Part shown: in pieces, positions 35,385 through 41,597 of the stretch | Numbering within the stretch: the stretch's first letter is position 1 | Layout of the letters: each line of letters starts with the position of its first letter | Origin: Algoriphagus faecimaris | Lineage (GTDB): Bacteria; Bacteroidota; Bacteroidia; Cytophagales; Cyclobacteriaceae | Direction: 5' to 3' | Length of the DNA: 41,597 nucleotides | Assembly (NCBI RefSeq): GCF_900101705.1 | Contig: NZ_FNAC01000042.1 | Coordinates: 1 to 41,597 of the forward strand | Translations under genes and position numbers: made by a program | Notes under the pieces: model-generated | The model's input: the letters and a program-made list of their open reading frames with translations, nothing else | Databases searched by the model: none | What the model was told of the DNA's origin: nothing

Positions 35385-35408
35385 CACATTGAGCGAAGTC
35401 GAAATGTG
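35385..35408. repeat. TGAGCGRAGTCGAA hairpin, copy B
   Basis: The stem CACATT pairs with AATGTG around the same TGAGCGAAGTCGAA-type core as copy A, whose stem is CCCT/AGGG. The loop core is conserved while the stem changes in a paired way. A CAGGGTGCT follows shortly after both copies. Confidence 0.7.
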
Positions 35409-35524
35409 TTCCAGGGTGCTGAAAATGGCTTTCGATTTCGAGACTCTCGTCTCTCAAGTGCTCAAGCTGACAAAAAAACTATTTATGAGAGAGCCTCATG
35501 CTTTATATTATTTTAGAGTGATTT

Positions 35525-35594
35525 AATGTCTTCATATTTATCTGCAAAAGACAGACATGGACCACGGCGGCTGTTTTGAACCCTCCGAGGGATT
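35525..35594. repeat. ~70-base repeat, uninterrupted copy
   Basis: It runs from AATGTCTTC to CCCTCCGAGGGATT. It shares with 35678-35800, in order, AATGTCTTC, TATCT, TGGACCA, GGC, TTTTGAA and a CCTC-GAGGG palindrome. In this copy GGACCACGG is followed directly by CGGCTGTTTTGAA. Confidence 0.65.
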
Positions 35595-35642
35595 GGAGCC
35601 GGATGGATTGTTTGTAAGTGATTTTTAATTTTGGATTGGGTA

Positions 35643-35659
35643 TAACCCTCGGAGGGTTA
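35643..35659. repeat. AACCCTCGGAGGGTT palindrome
   Basis: TAACCCTC and GAGGGTTA are perfect complements around one G. It is one of four CCTC(C/G)GAGG-type palindromes between 32.1 and 35.8 kb. Its short, perfect symmetry could bind a protein dimer or be a mobile repeat; function unknown. Confidence 0.6.
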
Positions 35660-35677
35660 CTTTATACCTTGTAGTTC

Positions 35678-35800
35678 AATGTCTTCGGATCTATCTTCCG
35701 TAGGCAAACTTGGACCATGGCAATTATGTTGTGAGTGGGGATCCGCCTAAGGCGGACTGGCTACTCACAGCGGCAGCTTTTTTGAATCCTCGGAGGGTTT
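35678..35800. repeat. ~70-base repeat, second copy, interrupted
   Basis: It aligns to 35525-35594 on both sides of a 50-base palindromic element at 35721-35770. The left part ends GGACCATGG and the right part resumes CGGCAGCTTTTTTGAA, ending in TCCTCGGAGGGTTT. Confidence 0.65.
35721..35770. repeat. Palindromic repeat family member, full copy 2 (inserted)
   Basis: The outer stem TGTGAGT (35730-35736) pairs with ACTCACA (35763-35769), and the inner stem TCCGCC (35742-35747) with GGCGGA (35751-35756). It matches 31969-32010 in reverse orientation, and its outer pair differs in a compensatory way. It interrupts the larger repeat at a point where the uninterrupted copy shows no extra bases. Confidence 0.8.
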
Positions 35801-35817
35801 CAGTTTTGGGGTTGAGC

Positions 35818-35847
35818 AAAAAAAAGAGTCCCGAACTTCGGGACTCT
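35818..35847 (-). terminator. Rho-independent terminator of the acidic lipoprotein gene
   Basis: On the minus strand, AGAGTCCCG pairs with CGGGACTCT around a five-base loop, followed by an eight-base T tract. It lies 24 bases past the stop at 35871 and has nine clean pairs. Confidence 0.85.
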
Positions 35848-35870
35848 CAGATTTTAAGCAGGCTTAAAGA

Positions 35871-36089
35871 TTACTTTACCTCTTCTACAGTTTCAACTGT
35901 TTCTTCAACAGTCTCTTCAGTAGTTTCGATAGTGTCTTCTACTACTTCTTCAGTAGCTTCTACAGCCTCTTCAGTTGTTTCTTCTACAGTTTCAACTACC
36001 TCAGTAGCCTCTTCAGAAGTTTCTTTGTTGCCGCAAGATGCAGTTGCCATCAAGCCAGCGATTGCGAAAATTGCAAATACCTTTTTCAT
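35871..36089 (-). CDS. Small acidic Glu/Val/Thr-repeat lipoprotein
   Basis: A 72-residue predicted lipoprotein. The signal peptide ends in lipobox TASC (C19), then GNKETSEE, and the rest consists of irregular repeats of E, T and V (EEVVEDTIETTEETVEET). The mature form is about 50 residues and very acidic. It has its own good promoter and terminator, suggesting stand-alone and perhaps strong expression. I recall similar short acidic lipoproteins in related genomes, but no function. An antisense frame over it reads as a serine/valine repeat and is an artefact. Confidence 0.75.
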   Translation of the reverse strand: MKKVFAIFAIAGLMATASCGNKETSEEATEVVETVEETTEEAVEATEEVVEDTIETTEETVEETVETVEEVK

Positions 36090-36114
36090 TTTTTGTGGTT
36101 TTCTTAATTCGATG

Positions 36115-36146
36115 CAAAGGTATCCGCAATTTTTTCAATAATGCAA
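36115..36146 (-). promoter_or_regulatory. Promoter of the acidic lipoprotein gene
   Basis: On the minus strand TTG (36144-36146), 21 bases, then TACCTTTG (36115-36122), an exact TAnnTTTG match. It lies 25 bases before the ATG and separates this gene's expression from der. Confidence 0.6.
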
Positions 36147-36164
36147 GAACCGCTCAAATATTTT

Positions 36165-37478
36165 TTATTTGTTTTTGTAAATAATTTTTACAGGAACTCC
36201 ATCAAACTCAAAGTTTTCCCTTAGCCGATTTTCTAAGAAGCGGGTATAGGGGTTTTTGATGTACTGGGGCAGGTTACAGAAGAAAGCGAAGACCGGATTT
36301 TTGGTTGGTAATTGGGTCACATATTTGATCTTGATGTACTTTCCTTTCCAAGCCGGGGGAGGATATCGCTCGATTTCCTGAAGCAAAATATCATTGAGTT
36401 TGGAAGTAGGGATTCGCCGGTTTTTGTTTTCGTAGACTTTCACTGCCAATTCGATCGCCTGAAAGATTCGCTGCTTCTCTGTGACAGAGGTGAAAATGAT
36501 AGGAATCCATTTGTGTTCGCCCAATCGCTCCATCATGTCTTCCTTGATTTTATTCATGGTCTTGTGGTCTTTTTCGAGCAAATCCCACTTATTGACCATA
36601 ATCATGATGCCCTTGTTATTTTTGATTCCCAGGCTGATCAAATTGATGTCTTGTGACTCCAAGCCTCTCGTAGCATCTACCATGACGATGATGACATCAG
36701 ACTCCTCGAGCGTACGAAGGGAGCGCATTACCGAGTAAAACTCGATGTCTTCCTTTACTTTAGCCTTCTTTCGGATACCTGCTGTATCAGTGATGATAAA
36801 ATCCTGTCCAAAAAGCTTGTATCGCGTATGAATGGCATCTCTAGTGGTGCCGGCTTCATTGGTGACAATGGATCGCTCTTTACCGATTAGTGCGTTTAGA
36901 AAAGAGGATTTCCCCACATTGGGTCTCCCTAAAATAGAGATTTTTGGAGTATCCGCATCAGGGTCTTCGATTCCTTCATCTTTGAAATGGACAATCACCT
37001 CATCCAGAAGCTCACCTGTACCGCTTCCACTCACTGCGGCAATGGGAAAAATTTCAAAATCACTCAAGCCCAAGGCATAGAACTCATTGGCCATGAGAGA
37101 CTTTTCTAGGTTATCCGCCTTATTGGCTACGATGAAAATGGGCTTTTTGGCGGATCGAAGTTCGTCTGCGAACTCTTTGTCCAAATCAGTCAATCCATCA
37201 TGACAATCCACCACGAAAAGGATGACGTCAGCTTCTTCCACGGCAAGTTTGACCTGCTTTCGGATTTCGGCTTCGTAGATATCATCCGAGCCTGTCACAT
37301 AACCGCCGGTGTCGATGACCGAAAAGAATTTACCAGACCACTGTGCATGGCCATAGTGGCGGTCACGGGTGACCCCACTCATGTTGTCTTCGATTGCTTT
37401 TCGTTCTTCGACCAATCGATTAAAAAGAGTAGATTTTCCTACGTTTGGTCTACCTACGATTGCTACTATATTTGCCAT
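36165..37478 (-). CDS. der: Ribosome biogenesis GTPase Der
   Basis: A 437-residue tandem GTPase required for 50S subunit assembly. The first domain has GRPNVGKST (9-17), DTGG (56-59) and NKAD (119-122); the second has GRPNVGKSS (184-192), DTAG (231-234) and a later NKWD. A C-terminal KH-like domain follows (NRRIPTSKLNDILLQEIE to VPVKIIYKNK). The length is normal. It starts two bases after the era stop in the same direction, so the two GTPase genes form an operon. Confidence 0.97.
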   Translation of the reverse strand: MANIVAIVGRPNVGKSTLFNRLVEERKAIEDNMSGVTRDRHYGHAQWSGKFFSVIDTGGYVTGSDDIYEAEIRKQVKLAVEEADVILFVVDCHDGLTDLDKEFADELRSAKKPIFIVANKADNLEKSLMANEFYALGLSDFEIFPIAAVSGSGTGELLDEVIVHFKDEGIEDPDADTPKISILGRPNVGKSSFLNALIGKERSIVTNEAGTTRDAIHTRYKLFGQDFIITDTAGIRKKAKVKEDIEFYSVMRSLRTLEESDVIIVMVDATRGLESQDINLISLGIKNNKGIMIMVNKWDLLEKDHKTMNKIKEDMMERLGEHKWIPIIFTSVTEKQRIFQAIELAVKVYENKNRRIPTSKLNDILLQEIERYPPPAWKGKYIKIKYVTQLPTKNPVFAFFCNLPQYIKNPYTRFLENRLRENFEFDGVPVKIIYKNK

Positions 37479-37480
37479 AA

Positions 37481-38374
37481 TCAGGTTGGGTCGTACCCAA
37501 ATTTTTTCAGTTTACTTTTGTTTTTGCGCCAGTCGGGTTCGACTTTGACATGGGTTTCGAGAAAGACCTTTTTGCCAAAGAAAGCTTCCATATCTTCTCG
37601 GGCTTCGGTTCCTACTTTTTTGAGCATTTTGCCTTTTTCTCCTATGAGAATTCCTTTTTGGCTATTCCGCTCTACAAAGATGCTTGCTCGAATTCGGATG
37701 ATTTTTTCATCCTCGTGAAAATCCTCGATTCCCACTTCAGAAGAGTAGGGGATTTCCTTTTTGTAATTTTTGAATATTTTCTCCCGAATGATCTCGGAGG
37801 CAAAGAACCGCTCGGGACGGTCGGTTAGTTCCTCCTTGTCATAAAAAGGCGGATGCTCGGGCAGACGATCTAGGATTTCTTGGAGGATACGCTCGGTATT
37901 GAACTTCTCCAAAGCTGAAATCGGGATAACCGTAGCGGCTTTGACGCGTTCCGTCCAATAGGCGGTGACTTCATCGAGTTGCCCTTCTTTGGCCAGATCG
38001 ATTTTATTGATCACGAGCAGAACGGGGATTCCTGAGTTGTTGATACGTTCGATGATAAATTCGATATCCGTATCCTTTTCGTAGATATCCGTTACGAAAA
38101 CGATGATATCCGCGTCTTCCAAGGAAATGTTGACAAAGCTCATCATGCTCTTGTGCAACTCGTATTGTGGCTTCAGCATACCTGGAGTATCCGAAAAAAC
38201 AATTTGGTAATCCTCGGTATTGGTCAGTCCTACGATGCGGTGTCGGGTAGTTTGAGCTTTGGGAGAAATGATGGAAAGTCGCTCACCTACAAGGATATTC
38301 ATCAGGGTTGATTTCCCTACATTGGGTTTTCCGATGATGTTGACGAATCCTGCCTTGTGGTTTACTGTGCTCAT
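37481..38374 (-). CDS. era: GTPase Era
   Basis: A 297-residue GTPase that binds 16S rRNA and aids 30S maturation. The G domain shows GKPNVGKST (15-23), DTPG (62-65) and NKID. The C-terminal KH domain has the RNA-binding loop GEKGKM. ATG at 38374 is preferred over a TTG three codons upstream because it gives the conserved start and a proper distance to the -7 box at 38392-38399. It is the first gene of an operon with der. Confidence 0.97.
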   Translation of the reverse strand: MSTVNHKAGFVNIIGKPNVGKSTLMNILVGERLSIISPKAQTTRHRIVGLTNTEDYQIVFSDTPGMLKPQYELHKSMMSFVNISLEDADIIVFVTDIYEKDTDIEFIIERINNSGIPVLLVINKIDLAKEGQLDEVTAYWTERVKAATVIPISALEKFNTERILQEILDRLPEHPPFYDKEELTDRPERFFASEIIREKIFKNYKKEIPYSSEVGIEDFHEDEKIIRIRASIFVERNSQKGILIGEKGKMLKKVGTEAREDMEAFFGKKVFLETHVKVEPDWRKNKSKLKKFGYDPT

Positions 38375-38391
38375 TTCTTTCAAATTTTTTA

Positions 38392-38399
38392 CAAAGGTA
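38392..38399 (-). promoter_or_regulatory. Bacteroidota -7 box for era
   Basis: The minus strand reads TACCTTTG, an exact match, 17 bases before the era ATG. It is back-to-back with the tRNA promoter on the other strand; a -33 TTTG is not obvious. Confidence 0.55.
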
Positions 38400-38400
38400 C

Positions 38401-38430
38401 TTGATTTTATATAGTTTCTCCTTACCTTTG
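38401..38430 (+). promoter_or_regulatory. Promoter of tRNA-fMet
   Basis: TTG (38401-38403), 19 bases, then TACCTTTG (38423-38430). This is a near-ideal -33/-7 pair, about 65 bases before the mature tRNA, and divergent from the era promoter. Confidence 0.65.
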
Positions 38431-38495
38431 TATCACAATTCGCCGGAAGGGCAGTTAGAAAAAGAAATAAGAGGTTTAAATCCTTTAAAATATAT

Positions 38496-38568
<73 letters not shown>

Positions 38569-38574
38569 CTACGG

Positions 38575-38600
38575 AGGGTACCAGTTGGTACCCTTTTTTA
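38575..38600 (+). terminator. Rho-independent terminator of the tRNA
   Basis: AGGGTACC (38575-38582) pairs with GGTACCCT (38587-38594) around AGTT, followed by a T tract of six. Confidence 0.85.
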
Positions 38601-38668
38601 TTTTAAATACTTGATTATAAGCAATTAGAGCAGGTTTTATTAAATTTTTTCTTTACGTCTGTTATCAA

Positions 38669-38678
38669 TTGTTAACAA
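38669..38678. promoter_or_regulatory. Perfect palindrome upstream of the integrase gene
   Basis: TTGTTAACAA, a ten-base perfect palindrome, 40 bases before the integrase ATG. It could be an operator for an element-encoded repressor; nothing here proves this. Confidence 0.25.
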
Positions 38679-38718
38679 GAAATGTTTTCCAAATTGTTTT
38701 CCTTTTTTATCTTTAAGG

Positions 38719-39918
38719 ATGGAATTCAAAGGAATCAGTTTCAAATTCGTTCACAACCCCAAGAATCATGTGAACAAAAAGCTGGAGTTTTTTATCCAGG
38801 TAAGAATTACACTTGAACGGAAAACAAAATATTTTACAATTTCAGAACTTCCAAAAATACCATTAAAGTATTGGTCAGGAAGAGAGAATAGATGGGTTAA
38901 GGAGAGTTTTTCCCAAGGAGCCAGAATTAATAGTTATCTAATATCAAAGGTTGCAGCTCTTAATGAGTTTTTGGTCCTTTCAAAGACTACAGGGAAAATT
39001 TTAACGTTCGATTTGATCCGATCAAGGTTCTTTATGAAAGGTGAAATTGAGACGTTGAACGATTATTATCGAAGCTTTATTAAAAAGCACTCATTTGAAA
39101 GTTCAAGAACTCGCCAAGCTTATCAGACCACTTTAAGTAATTTGGATGAATTCAATCCTTCTGTTTCGTTTAATTCCATTTCTGAATCTTTAATCAACGA
39201 GTTCATTACTTGGGAAAGAGAGAAGAAAAAAATCAAAGACGTAACAATTGATAAACACCTGACTCATATTAAGACGGTTATCAAATTTCTGACTCAGGAA
39301 GGGTTTTTGATGGTCAACCCCATACAACACTCCAGATTTAAAGTTAAACCGGAAAAAGCCGAAAGAGTATCCTTGACAGAACAGGAATTAAAGGTTATTG
39401 GAAATCTGGTCTTTAATGAGGAGAAGTCTCATTTAATAAAAACACGCGATATTTTTTTGTTTTTGTGCAAAACTGGATTGTACTATAACGACTTTAAATC
39501 GTTGACAAAAGATGAGATAATTACTGTTGAGGGTAAGAAATTAATTCAGTCCAAGCGTACAAAAAATGGAGAAAATTATATAGTTCCTCTTTCCCCCATT
39601 GCCCTTGAGATTTTGGAGACTTGGAAAGACACAAAGGATAAATCAAAAAAATCTCTTTTATTCGAAGGACTCATTGCCGAGCCAGTTTTTAATAGGCACC
39701 TGAAAGAAATTGCCAAAATTGGGAAAATAGATAAAAAGCTAAGTAATAAAGTTGGTAGACACACCTTTACACAAATTGCTATATCTAATGGAATTCCAAA
39801 GACCTTCGTCTCGAAGATGCTTGGGCATACTAAAGGTGATACAACCAACCACTATTATGATCTAAATCCTACTCATTTTATAAAAAAATTTATAAATAAT
39901 TCTGTTTTTGATCAATAA
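38719..39918 (+). CDS. Tyrosine recombinase/integrase with altered active site
   Basis: A 399-residue site-specific recombinase. The N-terminal arm-binding region (about 5-90) and core-binding SAM-like region (about 110-200, ETLNDYYRSFIKKHS) precede the catalytic domain. Catalytic positions: Y255 stands where the first arginine is usual (TGLYYNDF), K279 is in place (SKRTKNG), K344 stands at the histidine position of H-x-x-R, R347 is present (GRHTF), H370 is present (LGHT) and the nucleophile is Y379. IntDOT of Bacteroides also lacks the first arginine, so activity is plausible. It likely inserts an element at the neighbouring tRNA-fMet. Confidence 0.9.
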   Translation: MEFKGISFKFVHNPKNHVNKKLEFFIQVRITLERKTKYFTISELPKIPLKYWSGRENRWVKESFSQGARINSYLISKVAALNEFLVLSKTTGKILTFDLIRSRFFMKGEIETLNDYYRSFIKKHSFESSRTRQAYQTTLSNLDEFNPSVSFNSISESLINEFITWEREKKKIKDVTIDKHLTHIKTVIKFLTQEGFLMVNPIQHSRFKVKPEKAERVSLTEQELKVIGNLVFNEEKSHLIKTRDIFLFLCKTGLYYNDFKSLTKDEIITVEGKKLIQSKRTKNGENYIVPLSPIALEILETWKDTKDKSKKSLLFEGLIAEPVFNRHLKEIAKIGKIDKKLSNKVGRHTFTQIAISNGIPKTFVSKMLGHTKGDTTNHYYDLNPTHFIKKFINNSVFDQ

Positions 39919-39994
39919 TCAGAATTATATTTTGAAAATATTTTCTGTTTACGTATATTGTAGTGTTCATTTAAAACTGATCAGATTTGTAATC

Positions 39995-40288
39995 ATGCCA
40001 GTAAACGCTAAAATATTAACAGAGGAAGATTTGGATATACTCAATCAAAAAATAAAAGATTTGGAAGGTAAGATTTTCGAGTTAATGAATCGAAAGCAAA
40101 ATGAGGAACCTCAAAAGGAATTCCTCTCTGTAAAAGAGTTTATTAATTTGATTGGGGTTTCAAGATCCACCTTTGAAAACATGAAAAATGAATCCGATCC
40201 CAATAAATTTAAAATAGACTTCATCAGGCGAGGTACGAGGGTTTTTGTTCCGAGAAGGGAAGTCGATAGGTACTTCAAAGAAAATTAG
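39995..40288 (+). CDS. Helix-turn-helix excisionase-like DNA-binding protein
   Basis: A 97-residue protein. Residues about 9-34 are a heptad-like helix (TEEDLDILNQKIKDLEGKIF), and residues about 44-95 form a MerR-like winged helix (LSVKEFINLIGVSRSTFENM, then TRVFVPRREVDRYF) as in excisionases and Bacteroidota element regulators. ATG at 39995 is chosen because it begins the conserved part; an earlier codon overlapping the integrase stop is less likely. Likely directs integrase excision or regulates the element. A strong terminator follows. Confidence 0.78.
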   Translation: MPVNAKILTEEDLDILNQKIKDLEGKIFELMNRKQNEEPQKEFLSVKEFINLIGVSRSTFENMKNESDPNKFKIDFIRRGTRVFVPRREVDRYFKEN

Positions 40289-40324
40289 CCTATTCTTTAG
40301 TTTTCATTTGACCATTTATGTTTT

Positions 40325-40362
40325 ATACCAGATCTACTCATGCAGATCTGGTATTTTTTTTT
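40325..40362 (+). terminator. Rho-independent terminator of the integrase/excisionase unit
   Basis: ATACCAGATCT (40325-40335) pairs with AGATCTGGTAT (40344-40354) over eight bases, with a T tract of eight following. The rest of the spacer to 40488 holds nothing I recognise. Confidence 0.88.
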
Positions 40363-40488
40363 CGAACACTTAGCATTTTTTTTCTACTACAGGGCCCAAG
40401 GGGATGGCTAATTAAGTTCATGTTTGCAAAGAATATGTAGTAAGGAAATGAAGGAAATCAACTGGATAAAGTTGATCTCTCTTTCTTA

Positions 40489-41266
40489 TCAGTTATAGTT
40501 TAAGGAAGGAGCATCGGTTATTGGCAAGGGGTAGTTAGAAAAGACATATACTGTACAATTTTCACGAAGTGCACGGGCCCTTCCAACTGCTTGTAATAGT
40601 TCCCTTTCAATAAAATGCATTTGTATATCCTGAAGTCTCTGATCCTCAAATGTTTTAAACATGAATTCAAATCCATTCCTTTTCACTAATTGATCTGTGA
40701 ATTCAAGATTTAACTTTTCAAGTTCTATTCCCATTGCCTTTGCTGTCAATAGGTAGGTGCTTGGATTAGAGTGAGGTGTACCAACAACGGCAATATTCTC
40801 ACCCTTAAGGTTATTATATCCTGAGCAATTTCCGAAATAAATACCAAGTGGTGGGTCATTTAATATTGGATCATATTTTTTGAAAGTGATAATTTTCAAG
40901 CCCTTAGTAACCTCTTGGATTTTTTCAATTCCACCTGGCATTGAGGATCTGCTATATGCCCTTGTAGTATCTTGAATTACTTTGCCTTTCTTTTTAATAT
41001 GAATAAGGGTTTCTACTGATTTGATGTTTTCTTTGCCGAAAAGCTTGTGGTATAATAAAACATCGATCGTGGCTGAGCAAATAAGTACTTTTTTATTTAA
41101 AGGTAAGTTTCGTTTCGTGAGGTAGTGAATTCTTGAGCCGTTTCTCATATCTTTTGTATAGAAATCGCTGTGCATGAACCCGCTGATATTATTGGAAATA
41201 TCAACATTATAAAGATTTGGATCTTCGCCCTCTAAAGTCCAAGGGACATCCATGGATATAAGGGTT
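40489..41266 (-). pseudogene. 3' fragment of an SF2-type helicase gene, cut by an IS
   Basis: About 258 codons of the C-terminal part of a superfamily-2 helicase. Motif III-like SAT is in LICSATIDVL, and motif VI is QAVGRARALRE near the end. No motif I or DEAD box is present, and the frame runs upstream through an ATG (41253) directly into the IS21 end at about 41267, where it soon meets a stop. So the 5' half was separated by the insertion. The internal ATG is not a natural start. It probably belonged to the integrative element, perhaps for its replication or mobilisation. Confidence 0.78.
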
Positions 41267-41270
41267 TGAT

Positions 41271-41393
41271 TTGCGCCACCTGTTTCGGTCTAATTGCGCC
41301 ACCTGTTTCGGTTCAAACTGTGCCAGGATAGACGAGCTATTTTCGGTTCGTTTTGTGCCGGATGAATTGGACTGTTTCGGTTCGTTTTGTGCC
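41271..41393. repeat. IS21 terminal transposase-binding repeats
   Basis: Two copies of TTGCGCCACCTGTTTCGGT at 41271-41289 and 41294-41312, then two copies of TTTCGGTTCGTTTTGTGCC at 41341-41359 and 41375-41393. All share a TTTCGG and a GTGCC/GCGCC theme. Confidence 0.75.
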
Positions 41394-41444
41394 ACTTTGA
41401 AAGGTCAAGTAATAATCCCCATGTCGTTCTAAAGATAAAACGAG

Positions 41445-41597
41445 ATGGCTAACGTACTTGATCCGATGGATATAAAACAGATTTTCAGTTTACACAGAGA
41501 TGGTCTGAGCAACAGAAAGATTGCCTTGACCCTGGGTATATCCCGCAATACAATCAACCAGTATATTTCATGGCTTTTGTCATCGGACTACCAGGCA
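41445..41597 (+). CDS. istA: IS21-family transposase IstA, N-terminal fragment
   Basis: The first 51 residues, MANVLDPMDIKQIFSLHRDG followed by a helix-turn-helix (LSNRKIALTLGISRNTINQY). This is the DNA-binding N-terminus of IstA; the catalytic domain and the helper ATPase IstB lie past the right edge. The ATG follows the terminal repeats by about 50 bases. Confidence 0.85.
   Translation, partial: MANVLDPMDIKQIFSLHRDGLSNRKIALTLGISRNTINQYISWLLSSDYQA

Larger units (their letters stand above)
35279..35870. other. Gene-free, repeat-rich spacer
   Basis: About 590 bases without a credible gene; the open frames crossing it are artefacts of repeats. In order it holds hairpin copy B (35385-35408), the first copy of a ~70-base repeat (35525-35594), an AACCCTCGGAGGGTT palindrome (35643-35659), the second copy of the larger repeat (35678-35800) interrupted by a palindromic element (35721-35770), and a minus-strand terminator (35818-35847). 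Confidence 0.75.
41267..41597 (+). mobile_element. IS21-family insertion sequence, left end (continues off the right edge)
   Basis: It begins near TGATTTGCGCCACC, has multiple terminal repeats (41271-41393) and then the start of an IstA-type transposase. The long, repeated terminal binding sites and a transposase starting about 180 bases in are IS21 features. The other end and istB lie outside. Confidence 0.8.

Noticed and set aside
35710..36141. Plus-strand frame with long serine/valine repeats
   Set aside because: It is the antisense of the acidic Glu/Val/Thr lipoprotein gene, which has its own signal peptide, promoter and terminator.
37200..37718. Plus-strand frame across the der/era junction
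   Set aside because: It is antisense to two well-conserved GTPases and has no domain.
41271..41393. Repeated units resembling a short CRISPR array
   Set aside because: Repeats are few, of two kinds and irregularly spaced, and they sit at an IS21 end where transposase-binding repeats are expected.

Overview
The window looks like a chromosomal segment from a member of the Bacteroidota, most probably order Cytophagales, close to Cyclobacteriaceae/Algoriphagus. The family level is inference from gene content. Support comes from several Bacteroidota-type -7 promoter boxes (TAnnTTTG), a TonB-dependent receptor paired with a DUF4249 lipoprotein, a DUF4834 protein, a PG_1098-like THUMP methyltransferase, BF3164-type propeller lipoproteins, and a CarB that lacks the C-terminal regulatory domain.

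Layout. 1-356: the end of an IS1182-family element. 451-4146: ferrochelatase, an MFS transporter, a DUF2179-type membrane protein and TrmN6. 4262-9343: a surface module of IPT/kelch-like lipoprotein, TonB-dependent receptor and DUF4249 lipoprotein. 9354-13325: housekeeping genes (saccharopine dehydrogenase family, cytidine deaminase plus a serine hydrolase, a UPF0158 protein, a glycerophosphodiester phosphodiesterase). 13404-16042: a cassette of one small cysteine-containing exported peptide followed by two tandem paralogous propeller lipoproteins; this is the best candidate here for an undescribed system. 16415-18520: a GNAT and an M1 peptidase. 19001-23343 (minus strand): response regulator, histidine kinase and outer-membrane beta-barrel, apparently one operon. 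23549-29011: carB, DUF4834, THUMP-like methyltransferase and asd. 29135-31651: a large lamin-tail/Ig-like secreted protein. 31721-36089: a 56-codon gene, an isoaspartyl peptidase, a DksA-like/ScpB pair, an SprT-like protein and a tiny acidic lipoprotein, separated by intergenic DNA rich in palindromic repeats. 36165-38374 (minus strand): der and era. 38496-38568: the initiator tRNA-fMet.

From the tRNA onward the DNA looks more A+T-rich and carries a tyrosine integrase, an excisionase-like protein and a helicase fragment, as expected at the left end of an integrative element inserted at tRNA-fMet. That element was later hit by an IS21-family insertion, whose left end and istA start close the window.

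The non-coding DNA is worth attention. A palindromic repeat family occurs in full at 31969 and 35721 with a compensatory stem change, and a related fragment lies at 16231. The 35721 copy sits inside one of two copies of a larger repeat, as if it had inserted there. Two copies of a TGAGCGRAGTCGAA hairpin have different but complementary stems. A region around 18.65-18.74 kb can fold in mutually exclusive ways. All family assignments were made by eye from motifs; no database search was possible.
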